22,643 bases of DNA from DASRJX01 sp035649235 (GCA_035649235.1 DASRJX010000065.1:1-22643), one strand, 5' to 3'. Shown: positions 1 to 9,300, numbered from the stretch's first letter. The notes: generated by a model from the letters alone, not told the origin. Made by a program: numbers and translations.

Positions 1-1
1 C

Positions 2-811
2 TACTCGCTGCTGCGCCGGTACCCGGGGCTGAAGCGCGCCCTGGCGGCGGTCCTGGCCGGCCGGAGCCCGCTGCGCCGCCTGCCGGGAGTCGACGCGCGC
101 CTGGTGCCGCGAGTCGAGGTCCACCGCCAGCCGGTGGCGGCTGCGCTGGGCGACGAGCTGCTCCGCAAGATGCGCGGCAACCTGGAGCGTCTCGGGTGCA
201 CCCACGCGGCGGCCGAGGGAGCGCTCGAGGAGGTCCGATCCACGCTGGTGGGCTGGCTCGAGGCCGCGCGCATCGTCGATGTCATCGATGCCGCCCTGTT
301 CGGCGACCTGATGGTCAGCCTGCACCACAATCACGTCATGATTCCGGACGGCGTCGGGATGTCGCAGAGCCTCGAGATCCGCTCGCCCTTCCTGGACGTG
401 CGGCTCATCGAGTTCGCGGCCTCCCTTCCTTCGGCGTTCAAGGTCTCCCGCGATCCGCTGGCCAACAAGACGATCCTGAAGCGACTGCTCGAGCGCCGCC
501 TGCCGAAGGACCTCGTGTACGCGGAAAAGATCGGGTATGGGGGGAACATCCGCTTCCTCGAGCGCCACCCGGAGTTCTGGTCCTCCCTGTTCGACGGCGT
601 CCTGGAGGCCGGGGAGGTCACGGAGTCGGGCATGACCTCGCCCGCGGCCCTGCGCCGCCTCGCCGCTTCGGGCTCCGCCGCGTCGTCGTTCGAGCAGATC
701 GCGCGCCTCTCGGTCCTCATGCTGGCGCTGTTCCTGGACCGGTCCCGCGGAACGGGGCGCCTGGCCCTCTCTCTCGAGGACACCTTCGCGGCCAAGAGCC
801 AGGCCTCCTGA
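2..811 (+). CDS. Asparagine synthase-like amidotransferase, C-terminal part (5' truncated)
   Basis: The reading frame is open from base 2, so the gene starts before the window. The 269 visible residues match the C-terminal synthetase domain of the AsnB family. The first residues (YSLLRRYPGLKR) look like what follows the GGDELFxGY motif, so the glutaminase domain and PP-loop lie upstream. The strongest motif is SLEIRSPFLD at about residues 120-129, followed by an LPSAFK motif and by K and GYGG residues typical of the family's acyl-adenylate pocket. Just before it, NHVMIPDGVGMSQ replaces the usual LVKVDRMSMAH-like stretch. The family makes amides from glutamine and ATP. Members inside polysaccharide clusters often modify sugars or sit in exosortase-linked exopolysaccharide loci rather than making free asparagine. 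Only 4 nt separate its stop from the flippase start, so it is probably part of that operon. Family is clear; substrate is not. Confidence 0.85.
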   Translation, partial: YSLLRRYPGLKRALAAVLAGRSPLRRLPGVDARLVPRVEVHRQPVAAALGDELLRKMRGNLERLGCTHAAAEGALEEVRSTLVGWLEAARIVDVIDAALFGDLMVSLHHNHVMIPDGVGMSQSLEIRSPFLDVRLIEFAASLPSAFKVSRDPLANKTILKRLLERRLPKDLVYAEKIGYGGNIRFLERHPEFWSSLFDGVLEAGEVTESGMTSPAALRRLAASGSAASSFEQIARLSVLMLALFLDRSRGTGRLALSLEDTFAAKSQAS

Positions 812-815
812 CCGG

Positions 816-2477
816 ATGACGCCCGGCCAGACTCCGGTTCCGGACACCGCTCCGCAGGGCGCCGCCGAGGAGACCGCCGCCGGTCCTAGCACTTCGCCGC
901 CGGCGCCGAGCGGCCTGCTCTCGGTGGCGGCGCTCTCGTCCACGCGCGTCCTCTCGCTGGCTCTGGGCGTCGCCGGCGGGACCCTGTCCGCCGCGTACTT
1001 TGGCGCCGGCGTCGCCAAGGACTGCTACATCGTGGCGCAGACGATCCCGGCACTCCTCGGGACGATCGCCATCGCCGGCCTCTACACGAGCCTCATGGTG
1101 GCGCTGGCGGACGTCGGCCGCAGGGAAGGGGTCCGAGGACAGATCGCACTCATCGGCGGCACCCTGCGGCAGCTGAGCCTCGTCCTCATCCCTCTGGCGC
1201 TCGTCGCGACGTTCTTCCCGCGGCCCTTCCTGGCCCTCGTAGCACCCGGCTTCGGACCGGAGCAGATCGCGCTGAGCGGCCGGATGCTGTCGATCACCAT
1301 GTTCGCCATGATCGCTTCGGTGTATTTCGCGGTGGTCCGCGCGCTGTACAACGCCCGTCACCAGTTCGGCGTGCCTGGGCTGGTCTACCTGCTCGTCGGG
1401 GCGGTCTCCCTCGCGACGCTCGTGCTGTTCGTGCGCCCGTGGGGAATCTTCGCCCTGGCCCTGGGGCCCCTGTTCGGCGGTGTCCTGGCGGCGGGCGTGC
1501 TCGGCCTTCTCGCCGGCCGCCTGCTCCGGGATCCGGCCGGGTTCGTTCCCGAGTCCACGGGCCCGAAGACGCCGGCCAGGGGCCGCGCTCGGCTCTGGGC
1601 CGATTTCGTTCCCATGAGCATCGGCGCCAACTTCGGGCAAGTGAACCTGATGATCGACAACGCGTTCGCCTCCTTTCTCCCGCCGGGGAACATCACCCAG
1701 CTGGGATTCGCCTCGGTCATCGTGAGCAACGCGGAGTTGCTCGCCATCTTCTCCCTGGCCGAGGTCGCCTTCTCGAGGTTGACGGCGGCGTCCCTGCGGG
1801 CCACGGCGGCCCTCGAGGAGGAGGTGCGCCTCAACCTCCGCTCCATGATCCTGATGACGGCGCCGATCGCCGCCGGCTGCCTGGTCTTCGGCACACCGCT
1901 CGCGCGCCTCCTGTTCGAGCGCGGGCAGTTCGGTCCCGACGCGACCGCGGCGGTCGCCCGGATCCTGGCCTGCTTCGCGCCCGAGGTGCTGTTCATGGGG
2001 TTCTTCGCCATCTTCTGGCGCACGCTGGCCGCACTGCGCCGGACATGGACCATGGTCTGGACCTCCCTCGGGGCGATGGCGGCCAACGCCGTCCTGGACG
2101 CCATCCTGATGCGCCGGTTCGGCAGCAGCGGCATCGCCCTCGCTACCTCCATCGTGACGATGCTGTTCGCGGTCGTCCTCGGCATCCTGGTGCGTCGCAA
2201 CGGCGTCCGCCTCCTGGCCCCGGGGGATGCGCTCTACGGAGTCCGGGTCGTTGTGAGTGCCGTGATCATGGCGGCCGCGGTGGGGGGATGGACCATGGCC
2301 TTCGAGGGCACAGCCGACCTGAGCAGCGAGCCAGCGCGCCTGCTCGAGACGGGAGGCGGCCTGGCTCTGGGGGCGCTCGTCTATGCCGCCATGCTGCACC
2401 TCCTCGGGATCCGCGTGGTGACCGAGGTCCTGGGCCGCATGGCGCGCGCGACCGGAGGCTGGGGACGCGGTCGATGA
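816..2477 (+). CDS. MurJ/MviN-superfamily lipid-linked glycan flippase (polysaccharide type)
   Basis: This 553-residue protein is almost entirely hydrophobic helices (about 14 expected for the MOP superfamily) after a disordered Pro/Ala-rich N-terminus of about 32 residues. Family landmarks are YFGAGVAKDCY (61-71), the QVN...NAFASFLPPGNITQLGFAS segment and PLARLLFERGQFGPDAT, which matches the MurJ motif PLxRLLFERGxF. Aligned by eye to E. coli MurJ, the essential cavity residues R18, R24, R52, R270 and E273 are L48, G54, G82, V and S here; only D39 (D69) remains. I therefore infer that it moves a lipid-linked polysaccharide unit rather than lipid II. It lies between an amidotransferase and two glycosyltransferases. 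Its TGA overlaps the next ATG (ATGA). The start follows the upstream stop by 4 nt, with no clear ribosome binding site. Confidence 0.85.
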   Translation: MTPGQTPVPDTAPQGAAEETAAGPSTSPPAPSGLLSVAALSSTRVLSLALGVAGGTLSAAYFGAGVAKDCYIVAQTIPALLGTIAIAGLYTSLMVALADVGRREGVRGQIALIGGTLRQLSLVLIPLALVATFFPRPFLALVAPGFGPEQIALSGRMLSITMFAMIASVYFAVVRALYNARHQFGVPGLVYLLVGAVSLATLVLFVRPWGIFALALGPLFGGVLAAGVLGLLAGRLLRDPAGFVPESTGPKTPARGRARLWADFVPMSIGANFGQVNLMIDNAFASFLPPGNITQLGFASVIVSNAELLAIFSLAEVAFSRLTAASLRATAALEEEVRLNLRSMILMTAPIAAGCLVFGTPLARLLFERGQFGPDATAAVARILACFAPEVLFMGFFAIFWRTLAALRRTWTMVWTSLGAMAANAVLDAILMRRFGSSGIALATSIVTMLFAVVLGILVRRNGVRLLAPGDALYGVRVVVSAVIMAAAVGGWTMAFEGTADLSSEPARLLETGGGLALGALVYAAMLHLLGIRVVTEVLGRMARATGGWGRGR

Positions 2478-3820
2478 CACGCGGCCTTCTCTACGTCTCG
2501 TACCACTATCCGGGAGGCGGGGGCTCCGCAGCCCATCGCACGGCCCGGCTGGCGCGCCATCTCTCCGCCCTGGGCTGGGACCTCGTCGTCCTCAGCGGCC
2601 CGCCGCCGTCGGAGGAGCCGTCCCCCCTGCCGCCCCCGATCCGGATGATCACGGTGGGGGGCCCCCCCTCTGGCGCGGCGGCCTCCATGGCCGCCGTCTC
2701 GCCGGCGCGCCTGGCCCGTTCGGAGCATCCGTCCCGCCTGCGCGTTTTCCTGCGGGAGGTGGCGTTCACCCCCGATCCCCAGATCTACTGGATCCCGCGG
2801 GCGCTGGCGGCGGCTCGTCGGTCGGTGGACCGCTCGCGGGTGGGGGCGATCCTGTGCTCCGGCCCTCCTTTCTCCATCTTCCTGCTGGGCCGGGTGTTGA
2901 AACTGCTCTGGAAGCGGCCCTTAGTCCTGGACTATCGGGATGTTTGGCAGGATCATCCCTGGTGGCCGACCCCGCGGTGGAGACAGAGGCCGGAGGCCTG
3001 GATGGAGCGGCGCCTTCTGGCCCGCTCGGATCTGGTCGTGGCCAACCACGAGCCGATGCGCCAAGCGCTTCTTGTACGGGTCCCGGACATCGCGGATCGT
3101 TGCATCGTCATCCCGAATGGATATGATCCTCAGGAGATCGGTCCGCCCGTCCGGCCTGCGTGGAGCCGGGGTCAGCGGTTCGAGATCGTGTATGCCGGGA
3201 CGCTCTATGGACCCGTGGACGATCCCCTGGGACGATCGGAGACGCTATCGGTGCAGCAGCCGTCCGCGTTTTTCGAGGCCCTGCGTCGTTCGGCCGACAA
3301 CGGTGTGTTCGGCCCCGGCGGCGTCCGCGTGATCTTCGTCGGAGCGAAGGACGGCACCCGGGAGCGGGAGCGCCTCGAGGCTTGCGCGCGCGAGCGGGGG
3401 GTGGCTGACAGGGTCGAGGTGATCTCGCGGATGGAAAAGGCCGAGGTCGTGCCGCTCCTGCGCCGTGCGCACCTGCTGCTCAACATCCTGTACTACACCG
3501 AGGCCCAGGTGGCGCAAAAGGTCTATGACTATCTCCACCTGGAGATCCCGGTCCTGTCCCTCTTGCGCGGCACCGAGGTCAACGCTTCCATCGTCCGGAA
3601 GGCGGGGGCGGGTCCCGTGGTCGATCCGGCCGACGCCGCGGGCATCGCGTCCGCGATCGAGGGCGTCGTCCTGGGCTACGCGGACGGCCGTTCGCCGATA
3701 GCGAGCGACCGGGCGTTCATCGACCGGTTCGACGCGGGCGTGCAGGCCCGCCTGCTGGACTCCCGCCTGCGCCGCCTCATCCAGGACGGGGCGGGCGCCG
3801 GAGGCTCCGACGGTGGCTGA
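2474..3820 (+). CDS. GT-B fold glycosyltransferase
   Basis: The 448-residue protein is a two-domain GT-B transferase of the GT4-like kind. The N-terminal domain opens with LLYVSYHYPGGGGSAAHRT, the usual N-terminal loop that contacts the acceptor, and contains LVLDYRDVWQDHPWW, typical of GT4-related sugar transferases. The C-terminal nucleotide-sugar domain runs from about VIPNGYDP (residue ~215) through EIVYAGTLYG and the VAQKVYDYLHLEIPVL segment, which occupies the place of the usual EX7E region. No membrane segment or signal peptide is evident, so it likely works at the inner face of the membrane. The ATG at 2474 overlaps the flippase stop by 4 nt. The frame stays open back to 1439, but that stretch is antisense-like shadow of the flippase. 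Donor and acceptor sugars cannot be told from sequence. Confidence 0.85.
   Translation: MTRGLLYVSYHYPGGGGSAAHRTARLARHLSALGWDLVVLSGPPPSEEPSPLPPPIRMITVGGPPSGAAASMAAVSPARLARSEHPSRLRVFLREVAFTPDPQIYWIPRALAAARRSVDRSRVGAILCSGPPFSIFLLGRVLKLLWKRPLVLDYRDVWQDHPWWPTPRWRQRPEAWMERRLLARSDLVVANHEPMRQALLVRVPDIADRCIVIPNGYDPQEIGPPVRPAWSRGQRFEIVYAGTLYGPVDDPLGRSETLSVQQPSAFFEALRRSADNGVFGPGGVRVIFVGAKDGTRERERLEACARERGVADRVEVISRMEKAEVVPLLRRAHLLLNILYYTEAQVAQKVYDYLHLEIPVLSLLRGTEVNASIVRKAGAGPVVDPADAAGIASAIEGVVLGYADGRSPIASDRAFIDRFDAGVQARLLDSRLRRLIQDGAGAGGSDGG
3800..3804 (+). promoter_or_regulatory. Ribosome binding site for the GT4 gene
   Basis: GGAGG lies 8 nt before the GTG at 3813 and supports that start over any downstream ATG. 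Confidence 0.6.
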
Positions 3821-5063
3821 GCGTCCCCTGCGCGTCTGCGTCCCCATAGCGCAATATCCGCCGCTGTTCAGCGGGCACGGCATCCAGACCCGGCGAACGC
3901 TGCCCTACCTGGAGGCTCGCGGGATCGAGGTGACCATCCTGACGAGCCGGCTGCCGCGCGCGGGCGTGGCCAGGCCTGCGAACGAGCCGGGCACCATCGA
4001 CAGGATTCTCGCTCCCGGCCCGGACAGTCTTTCGACGCTAAGGCGCGCCGTGCAGCTCCGCCGCTACTTCTCGCGCCACCAGGGGCGGTTCGACCTGGTG
4101 CACTGCAGCCTTCTGGGGTGGGAGTTCCTCGTGAACACCCCCTATCTGGCTGCACAGGGAATGCCGATCATCGTCGAGATGGTCCTCCTCGGGGCGGACG
4201 ATCCGCTGACGGTCTCGAAGGAACGCTTCGGCTCGTTGAAGATGGGCCTTCTGAAGCACGTCGATCTCTGGGTCGGCATCTCCCGCACCTTTCTCCCCAG
4301 GTTGACGCAGGCCGGGATCCCCGCCGGCCAGTTCCGCCTCGTCCATACAGGCGTCGACCTCGAGACCTACCATCCGCGGTCGGGCGCTGCCCGCAGCGCC
4401 CTGCGCTCGCGGCTGGGACTCCCGGCGGAGGCGCGCATCGTGGTTTCGGTGGGCAGCGTGATACGGCGGAAGGGAGTCGACCGTGCGCTCCAGGCGTGGG
4501 CGCGCGTGGGGCCGCGGTCCGGACGGGATCTCCTGCTGATCGTCGGGCCGGTGAGCGCCGCCGACGGACTGCGGGAGGAGGATCGCTCGTTCGCCGAATC
4601 CGTGCGGGCGCGTTCGGAAGCCCCGGACCTCGAGGGGACCGTCCGCTGGGTGGGCCAGGTGCACAACGTCGAGGACTACCTCGGGGCGGCCGATCTCTTC
4701 CTTTTCCTGTCCCGTCAGGAAGGCCTCGGCACGGTCATCCTGGAGGCCTTGGCCTGCGGCCTGCCCTGCGTGGTCAGCCCTCTGGACGGGATCGCGGACG
4801 AGATCCTCTCCGAAGGACGCTACGGGGTGATCGCCCGGGATCCGGACGATCCGGCCGCCGTGGCGGAGACAGTGACGCGGCTGCTCGAACAGCCGACTCT
4901 GCGGACAACGATGGGGGACCTGGCGCGGAAGGCGGCTGAGGAGCGGTTTTCTCTCGAGGCCAGGGCCGAGGCGCTGGCATCCATCTACCGGAGCCTGACC
5001 GGGCGCAGCCAGCCGGTCGAGCCGGTGGAATCCGCCTCGGCCCCCGGCCGTTCCGCGTCCTGA
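3813..5063 (+). CDS. Glycosyltransferase family 4 (GT-B)
   Basis: The 416-residue protein is a typical GT4 retaining transferase. The N-terminal acceptor domain has PLFSGHGIQTRRTLPYLEARG (residues ~14-34). The donor domain starts near VHTGVDLETYHP and continues with VVSVGSVIRRKGVDRALQA, then VRWVGQV and EGLGTVILEALACGLP, in which the two Glu of the EX7E motif bind the nucleotide sugar. The start is a GTG that overlaps the previous gene by 8 nt. A good GGAGG at 3800-3804 lies 8 nt before it, inside the upstream gene, so translation of the two is probably coupled. It appears to be the last gene of the polysaccharide run, because a new promoter follows. Sugar specificity is unknown. Confidence 0.88.
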   Translation: MAERPLRVCVPIAQYPPLFSGHGIQTRRTLPYLEARGIEVTILTSRLPRAGVARPANEPGTIDRILAPGPDSLSTLRRAVQLRRYFSRHQGRFDLVHCSLLGWEFLVNTPYLAAQGMPIIVEMVLLGADDPLTVSKERFGSLKMGLLKHVDLWVGISRTFLPRLTQAGIPAGQFRLVHTGVDLETYHPRSGAARSALRSRLGLPAEARIVVSVGSVIRRKGVDRALQAWARVGPRSGRDLLLIVGPVSAADGLREEDRSFAESVRARSEAPDLEGTVRWVGQVHNVEDYLGAADLFLFLSRQEGLGTVILEALACGLPCVVSPLDGIADEILSEGRYGVIARDPDDPAAVAETVTRLLEQPTLRTTMGDLARKAAEERFSLEARAEALASIYRSLTGRSQPVEPVESASAPGRSAS

Positions 5064-5080
5064 AGTCACCCGCCCGGCGG

Positions 5081-5110
5081 TTGCCCCTCCGCTCGTGACG
5101 CCTCTATATT
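5081..5110 (+). promoter_or_regulatory. Probable sigma-70 promoter for the PATAN-domain gene
   Basis: TTGCCC at 5081-5086 and TATATT at 5105-5110 are separated by 18 nt. TATATT matches the -10 consensus at 5 of 6 positions and stands out in GC-rich DNA. The GTG at 5095 lies in the spacer, which argues against using it as a start. The 130-bp gap 5064-5193 also has short GC hairpins (CCCCTCGGGG near 5120) but no T-run, so no clear terminator. Confidence 0.55.
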
Positions 5111-5193
5111 CCTTCCGACCCCTCGGGGCCTGCCGAAGGCCCACTGTCATTCTTCCGACAGGGACGATGGACTCGCCCGCGGGTCGAGGACGC

Positions 5194-6348
5194 ATGACGC
5201 GTAAGGCGTTCACCGGCAGCCTGGACACGATGGCCCTGCCCGATCTCCTGCAGTGGGCCAGTCGCGCCCGGAAGACCGGGACCCTGGTGCTGCGCGCCGG
5301 CTCTGTCGTCAAGAAGATCCACTTCCAGGGCGGGGACATCATCGGGTCCTCCAGTACCGACCCGCGGGACTACCTGGGGCAGGTCCTCCTGAGCGAGGGG
5401 CTGATCAGCGAGCAGCAGCTCAAGGAGGCCATGGACCTTCAGGCGCAGACGCGCCTGATGCTCGGCCGAATCCTGGTGCAGCGCGGTCTCGTGACCGAGA
5501 TGCGCATGGCGGGCGTGCTGCGGTACAAGGCCGAGGAGACCGTCTACTCCCTGTTCCTGTGGACCGACGCCGAGTTCGAGTTCCTCGACGGCGAGCTGCC
5601 TCCCGGAGATCTGGTGCTGATCTCGGTCCAGGTCGAGGAGGTGCTCCTGGAAGGCGTGCGCCGGTACGACACCTCGGCGAAGATCCGGGCGCTCCTGCCG
5701 CACAACCGCCTGGTACTGGCATCGACCGGACGCCCCCTTCCGGATGACCTGGCGGCCAAGGCGTTCCCGAGGAGAATCCTGGGGCTGGTGGACGGTCAGA
5801 GGACCGTAGCCGAGATCATTCTCGAGGCGCACAGCTCCGAGTACAACGTCTGCCAGGTTCTCTACGCCCTGGTGCACCGGGGCTGGGTCGCGATCCGGAG
5901 CGAGGAGGCGCCGGCCAGCGGACCGCCGCCCGAGCCGGCCGAGTTCCCCGAATCGCTCTTGAAGTCGGCGCGCGCCTGCGTCAACCTGGGGGAGGTCGAC
6001 GAGGCCCTGGCCCTTCTCGACCGGGCGCGCGACGCTGGGATCCACGGTCCGGATGTGGACGCGCTCGTCCAGGTGACGGAACAGGCGTTCATCGAGCGTG
6101 CCTACCGACACTACCTGCCGCCGGACAAGATCCCCGTTCTGAGGCGCCCGCTCGAGACGCTCGTGAACGAGCAGCTCACGCCGGAGGAGGTGTTCCTGGT
6201 GAGCCGGGTCAACGGCTCCTGGGACCTGCGGGCCATCATGAGCATCAGTCCACTGCGCGAGGTCGACGCCCTGCGGGCCCTCACGAGGCTTCGCGAGCGC
6301 CAGGTGATCGACCTGGTCGACCCGGCGCCTCAGGCCAGGATCGCCTGA
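5194..6348 (+). CDS. PATAN/DUF4388-domain protein with MshEN-like and winged-helix-like segments
   Basis: The 384-residue protein begins with a PATAN (DUF4388) domain: FTGSLDTMALPDLLQWASRA at residues ~5-24, then KTGTLVLRAGSVVKKIHFQGGDII. PATAN domains occur in signalling proteins of cyanobacteria, myxobacteria and acidobacteria. Two tandem repeats follow (LGQVLLSEGLISEQQL and LGRILVQRGLVTEMRM), like the MshEN/T2SSE_N repeats that bind c-di-GMP in some proteins. Two winged-helix-like units come later (GLVDGQRTVAEII... and SRVNGSWDLRAIM...), with a helical TPR-like stretch between. No catalytic motif is seen. I infer a cytoplasmic regulatory or adaptor role. I chose ATG 5194 because GAGGA precedes it (3 nt spacing) and the domain starts there; ATG 5167 is the alternative. 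The 3' end overlaps carB by 19 bp, tail to tail. Confidence 0.8.
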   Translation: MTRKAFTGSLDTMALPDLLQWASRARKTGTLVLRAGSVVKKIHFQGGDIIGSSSTDPRDYLGQVLLSEGLISEQQLKEAMDLQAQTRLMLGRILVQRGLVTEMRMAGVLRYKAEETVYSLFLWTDAEFEFLDGELPPGDLVLISVQVEEVLLEGVRRYDTSAKIRALLPHNRLVLASTGRPLPDDLAAKAFPRRILGLVDGQRTVAEIILEAHSSEYNVCQVLYALVHRGWVAIRSEEAPASGPPPEPAEFPESLLKSARACVNLGEVDEALALLDRARDAGIHGPDVDALVQVTEQAFIERAYRHYLPPDKIPVLRRPLETLVNEQLTPEEVFLVSRVNGSWDLRAIMSISPLREVDALRALTRLRERQVIDLVDPAPQARIA

Positions 6349-9300
6349 TCCCTGATGGGGGCCCTCGGCCGCCGCGGAGCGGCCGGGCGTGCGATGGCAG
6401 CCGGTCGCGCCCCCGCCGCGGCCGGCACGGAGGGTCCCGCGCCCCCCACGTAGGCGTCGTACGGCAGGACCGCCAGGTCGTCCCAGCGCTTCGTTCCGAT
6501 CGCCTTCGTGAACAGTTCCGCCAGCTGGAGGTTCGTGATCAGGGGAATGCCGAAGTCGATGGCCCGACGCCGGATGATGTAGCCGTCGGTGAGCTCCTTG
6601 CGGTCGTAGCCCGCCGGGATGTTGATGATCAGGTCGAGCCGGGACGGCGTGATGTGGTCCAGGAGGGAGGGCCTGCGCCGCTCGTGGATCTTGTACAGCC
6701 GCACGTTCGGCACGCCGTGGTCCGCGAGGAAGGCCGAGGTCCGCCGCGTGGCGTAGATCGTGAAGCCCATCTCCCGCAAGGCCCGGGCCGAAGGCAGGAA
6801 GCGGACCTTGTCCTGCTCCGCGCCGATGGTCAGAAGCACCTGGCGGCGCTCCGGCCAGCGGAAGCCGGCGGACAGGATCGCCTTGAGGAACGCCTCCGGC
6901 AGGTCCGCCCCCAGGCATGCGACCTCGCCGGTGGACGCCATCTCGACCCGCAGGGCCGGGTCGGCGCCCCGGATGCGCGAGAACGAGAACTGCGGCGCCT
7001 TGACGCCCACGTAGTCCAGGTCGAGGAAGGAGTCGGGCACGGGCGCCGGTGACTTCCCCATCATGGCGCGCGTCGCCAGATCCACGAAGTCGATCCCGCT
7101 CACCTTGGAGATGAACGGGAAGGAGCGCGAAGCGCGCAGGTTGCACTCGATGACCAGAACCTCGTTGTCGATGGCCAGGAACTGCACGTTGAACGGCCCC
7201 GTGATCTCGAGTGCCTGCGCCAGCCGCGCCGTGATGCCGCGGATGCGGCGCACCGTCTCCAGGTAGATCTTCTGGGGCGGGAAGACGACCGTGGCGTCAC
7301 CCGAGTGCACGCCAGCATTCTCGACGTGCTCGGTCACCGCGATCGCCAGGACGCGGCCCCGATCGGCCACGGCGTCCGCCTCCAGCTCCTTGGCCCGCTC
7401 GATGAACTTCGAGATCACCACCGGGTGCTCGCGCGACACCTCGGCCGCGCCGCGCAGGGCGGCGTCCAGGGTCTTCGGATCGGAGGCGATCCGCATGGCG
7501 GCGCCCGACAGGACGTAGGACGGGCGGACCAGCACCGGGTAGCCGACCCGCGACGCGAACCGGCGCGCCTCGCTCCGCGAGGTCACCTCGTCCCAGGGCG
7601 GCTGCGGCACTCCGAGCTGGTCGAGCAGGGTGGAGAACTTGTGGCGGTCCTCGGCGCGGTCGATATCGCGCGGCTGCGTGCCGAGCACCGGGATGCCGGC
7701 CGCGGCGCAGGCCAGGGCGTGATTGTTCGGGATCTGCCCGCCGAACGCCAGGAGGACTCCTCGCGGCTTCTCCTTCCGATAGACATCGAGGATCCGCTCG
7801 AAGCCCAGCTCCTCGAAGTAGAGCGTGTGCCCCATGTCGTAGTCGGTGGAGACCGTCTCCGGGTTGCAGTTGAGGACGACCGGTGCGTATCCGAGACGCC
7901 GCAGCGCCTGTGCGGCCGACACGCAGCACCAGTCGAACTCCACCGACGATCCGATGCGGTAGGCGCCGCTCCCCAGGATCAGGACGCGCTCCTCGCCCGG
8001 GGCCGGCGCGGCGTCGTCCTCGCGACCCTGGTAGGTCATGTACAGGTAGTTCGTCCGCACCGGCCATTCCGCCGCCAGCGTGTCGATCCTCTTCGTCGCC
8101 GGAACGATGCCCGCCTTCCGCCTCCGGGTCTCGACTTCGTCCGCCGGGATCGACGTGAACCGCGCGATCTGCTCGTCGGAGAATCCGGCCTCCTTGGAGC
8201 GGCGCAGCAGGTCCGCGGAGATCCCGCCGCCTCCCTCCCGCAGCGCGTCGCGCAGGGCGACGATGCGCGCCATCTTCGAGAGGAACCACGAATCGATGCC
8301 GGTGCGGCGCGACAGCTCCTCGATCGTCCGGCCGCGGCCCAGGGCCTCCGCCAGGGCGAAGACGCGGCGTGGCGTCGGACGAGACAGATCCTGGAGCGAC
8401 TGGCGGATGTTGAACCGGTTGCCCACCAGCCCGACGATCCCGTCTCCCAGCATCCGGCAGCCCTTCTGCAGGGCCTCCTCGAAGCTGCGGCCGATCGCCA
8501 TCACCTCGCCCACCGATTTCATCTCGCTGCCGATGAAGTGCGACGCTCCCTGGAACTTGTCCAGGTCCCACTTCGGCATCTTGACCACCAGGTAGTCGAG
8601 CGCCGGCTCGAAGCAGGCGGTGGTGGCGTCGTTCATGGAGTTCTTCAGGTCGGGCAGCCGCCGGCCGAGCGCCAGCTTGGCGGCGATGCGCGCCAGCGGG
8701 TAGCCGGTCGCCTTGCTGGCCAGAGCCGAGGAACGCGACAGGCGGGCGTTGACCTCGATGACCCGGTACTCGTCGGAGCGCGGGTCCAGAGCGAACTGGA
8801 TGTTGCACTCGCCGACGATCCCGAAGTGGCGGATCGCCCGGAACGCCAGGTCGCGCAGGTGGAAGTAGTCGCGGTCGGTCAGGGTCTGTGACGGGGCGAC
8901 GACGATCGATTCCCCGGTGTGGATGCCCAGGGGATCGACGTTCTCCATGTTGCAGACCGTGATGCAGTTGTCGGCCGCGTCGCGGACGACCTCGTACTCG
9001 ACCTCCTTCCAGCCGGTCAGATCTTCCTCGATCAGGATCTGGGGCGAGGAGGCGAACGCCTCGGCCGCCCGCTGCCGCAGCTCCGCCTCGTCGCGGACCA
9101 CGCCCGAGCCCCTGCCCCCGAGCGTGAAGCCGGTGCGGATCATGACCGGATAACCGATGCGGCGCGCGATCGCCACGGCCGATCCCGTATCCCGCGCCGC
9201 GGCGCTGCGCGGCACGCGGAGCCCGATGCGGCGCAGCTCCTGCGCGAAGACCTGCCGGTCCTCGGTCTTGCGCACCGCAGCGATGGGGCTGCCGAGGACG

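Noticed and set aside
1439..2473. Long N-terminal extension of the first glycosyltransferase
   Set aside because: The frame stays open only because of high GC; the translated stretch is Arg/Pro-rich and lies entirely within the flippase. The ATG at 2474 starts exactly at the GT-B N-terminus.
717..2480. 587-residue open frame on the minus strand opposite the flippase
   Set aside because: Composition is Arg/Gly/His/Glu-rich with no domain, as expected for the antisense frame of a GC-rich membrane protein gene. The plus-strand frame has clear family motifs.
5095..5193. GTG start at 5095 for the PATAN protein
   Set aside because: It falls between the -35 and -10 boxes of a good promoter and would add residues before the domain start without a ribosome binding site.
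5104..7146. 680-residue minus-strand frame across the PATAN gene and the carB end
   Set aside because: It spans two well-supported genes in other frames and shows no recognisable motif.
7305..8891. 528-residue plus-strand frame opposite carB
   Set aside because: Antisense shadow of highly conserved ATP-grasp coding sequence; no domain seen.
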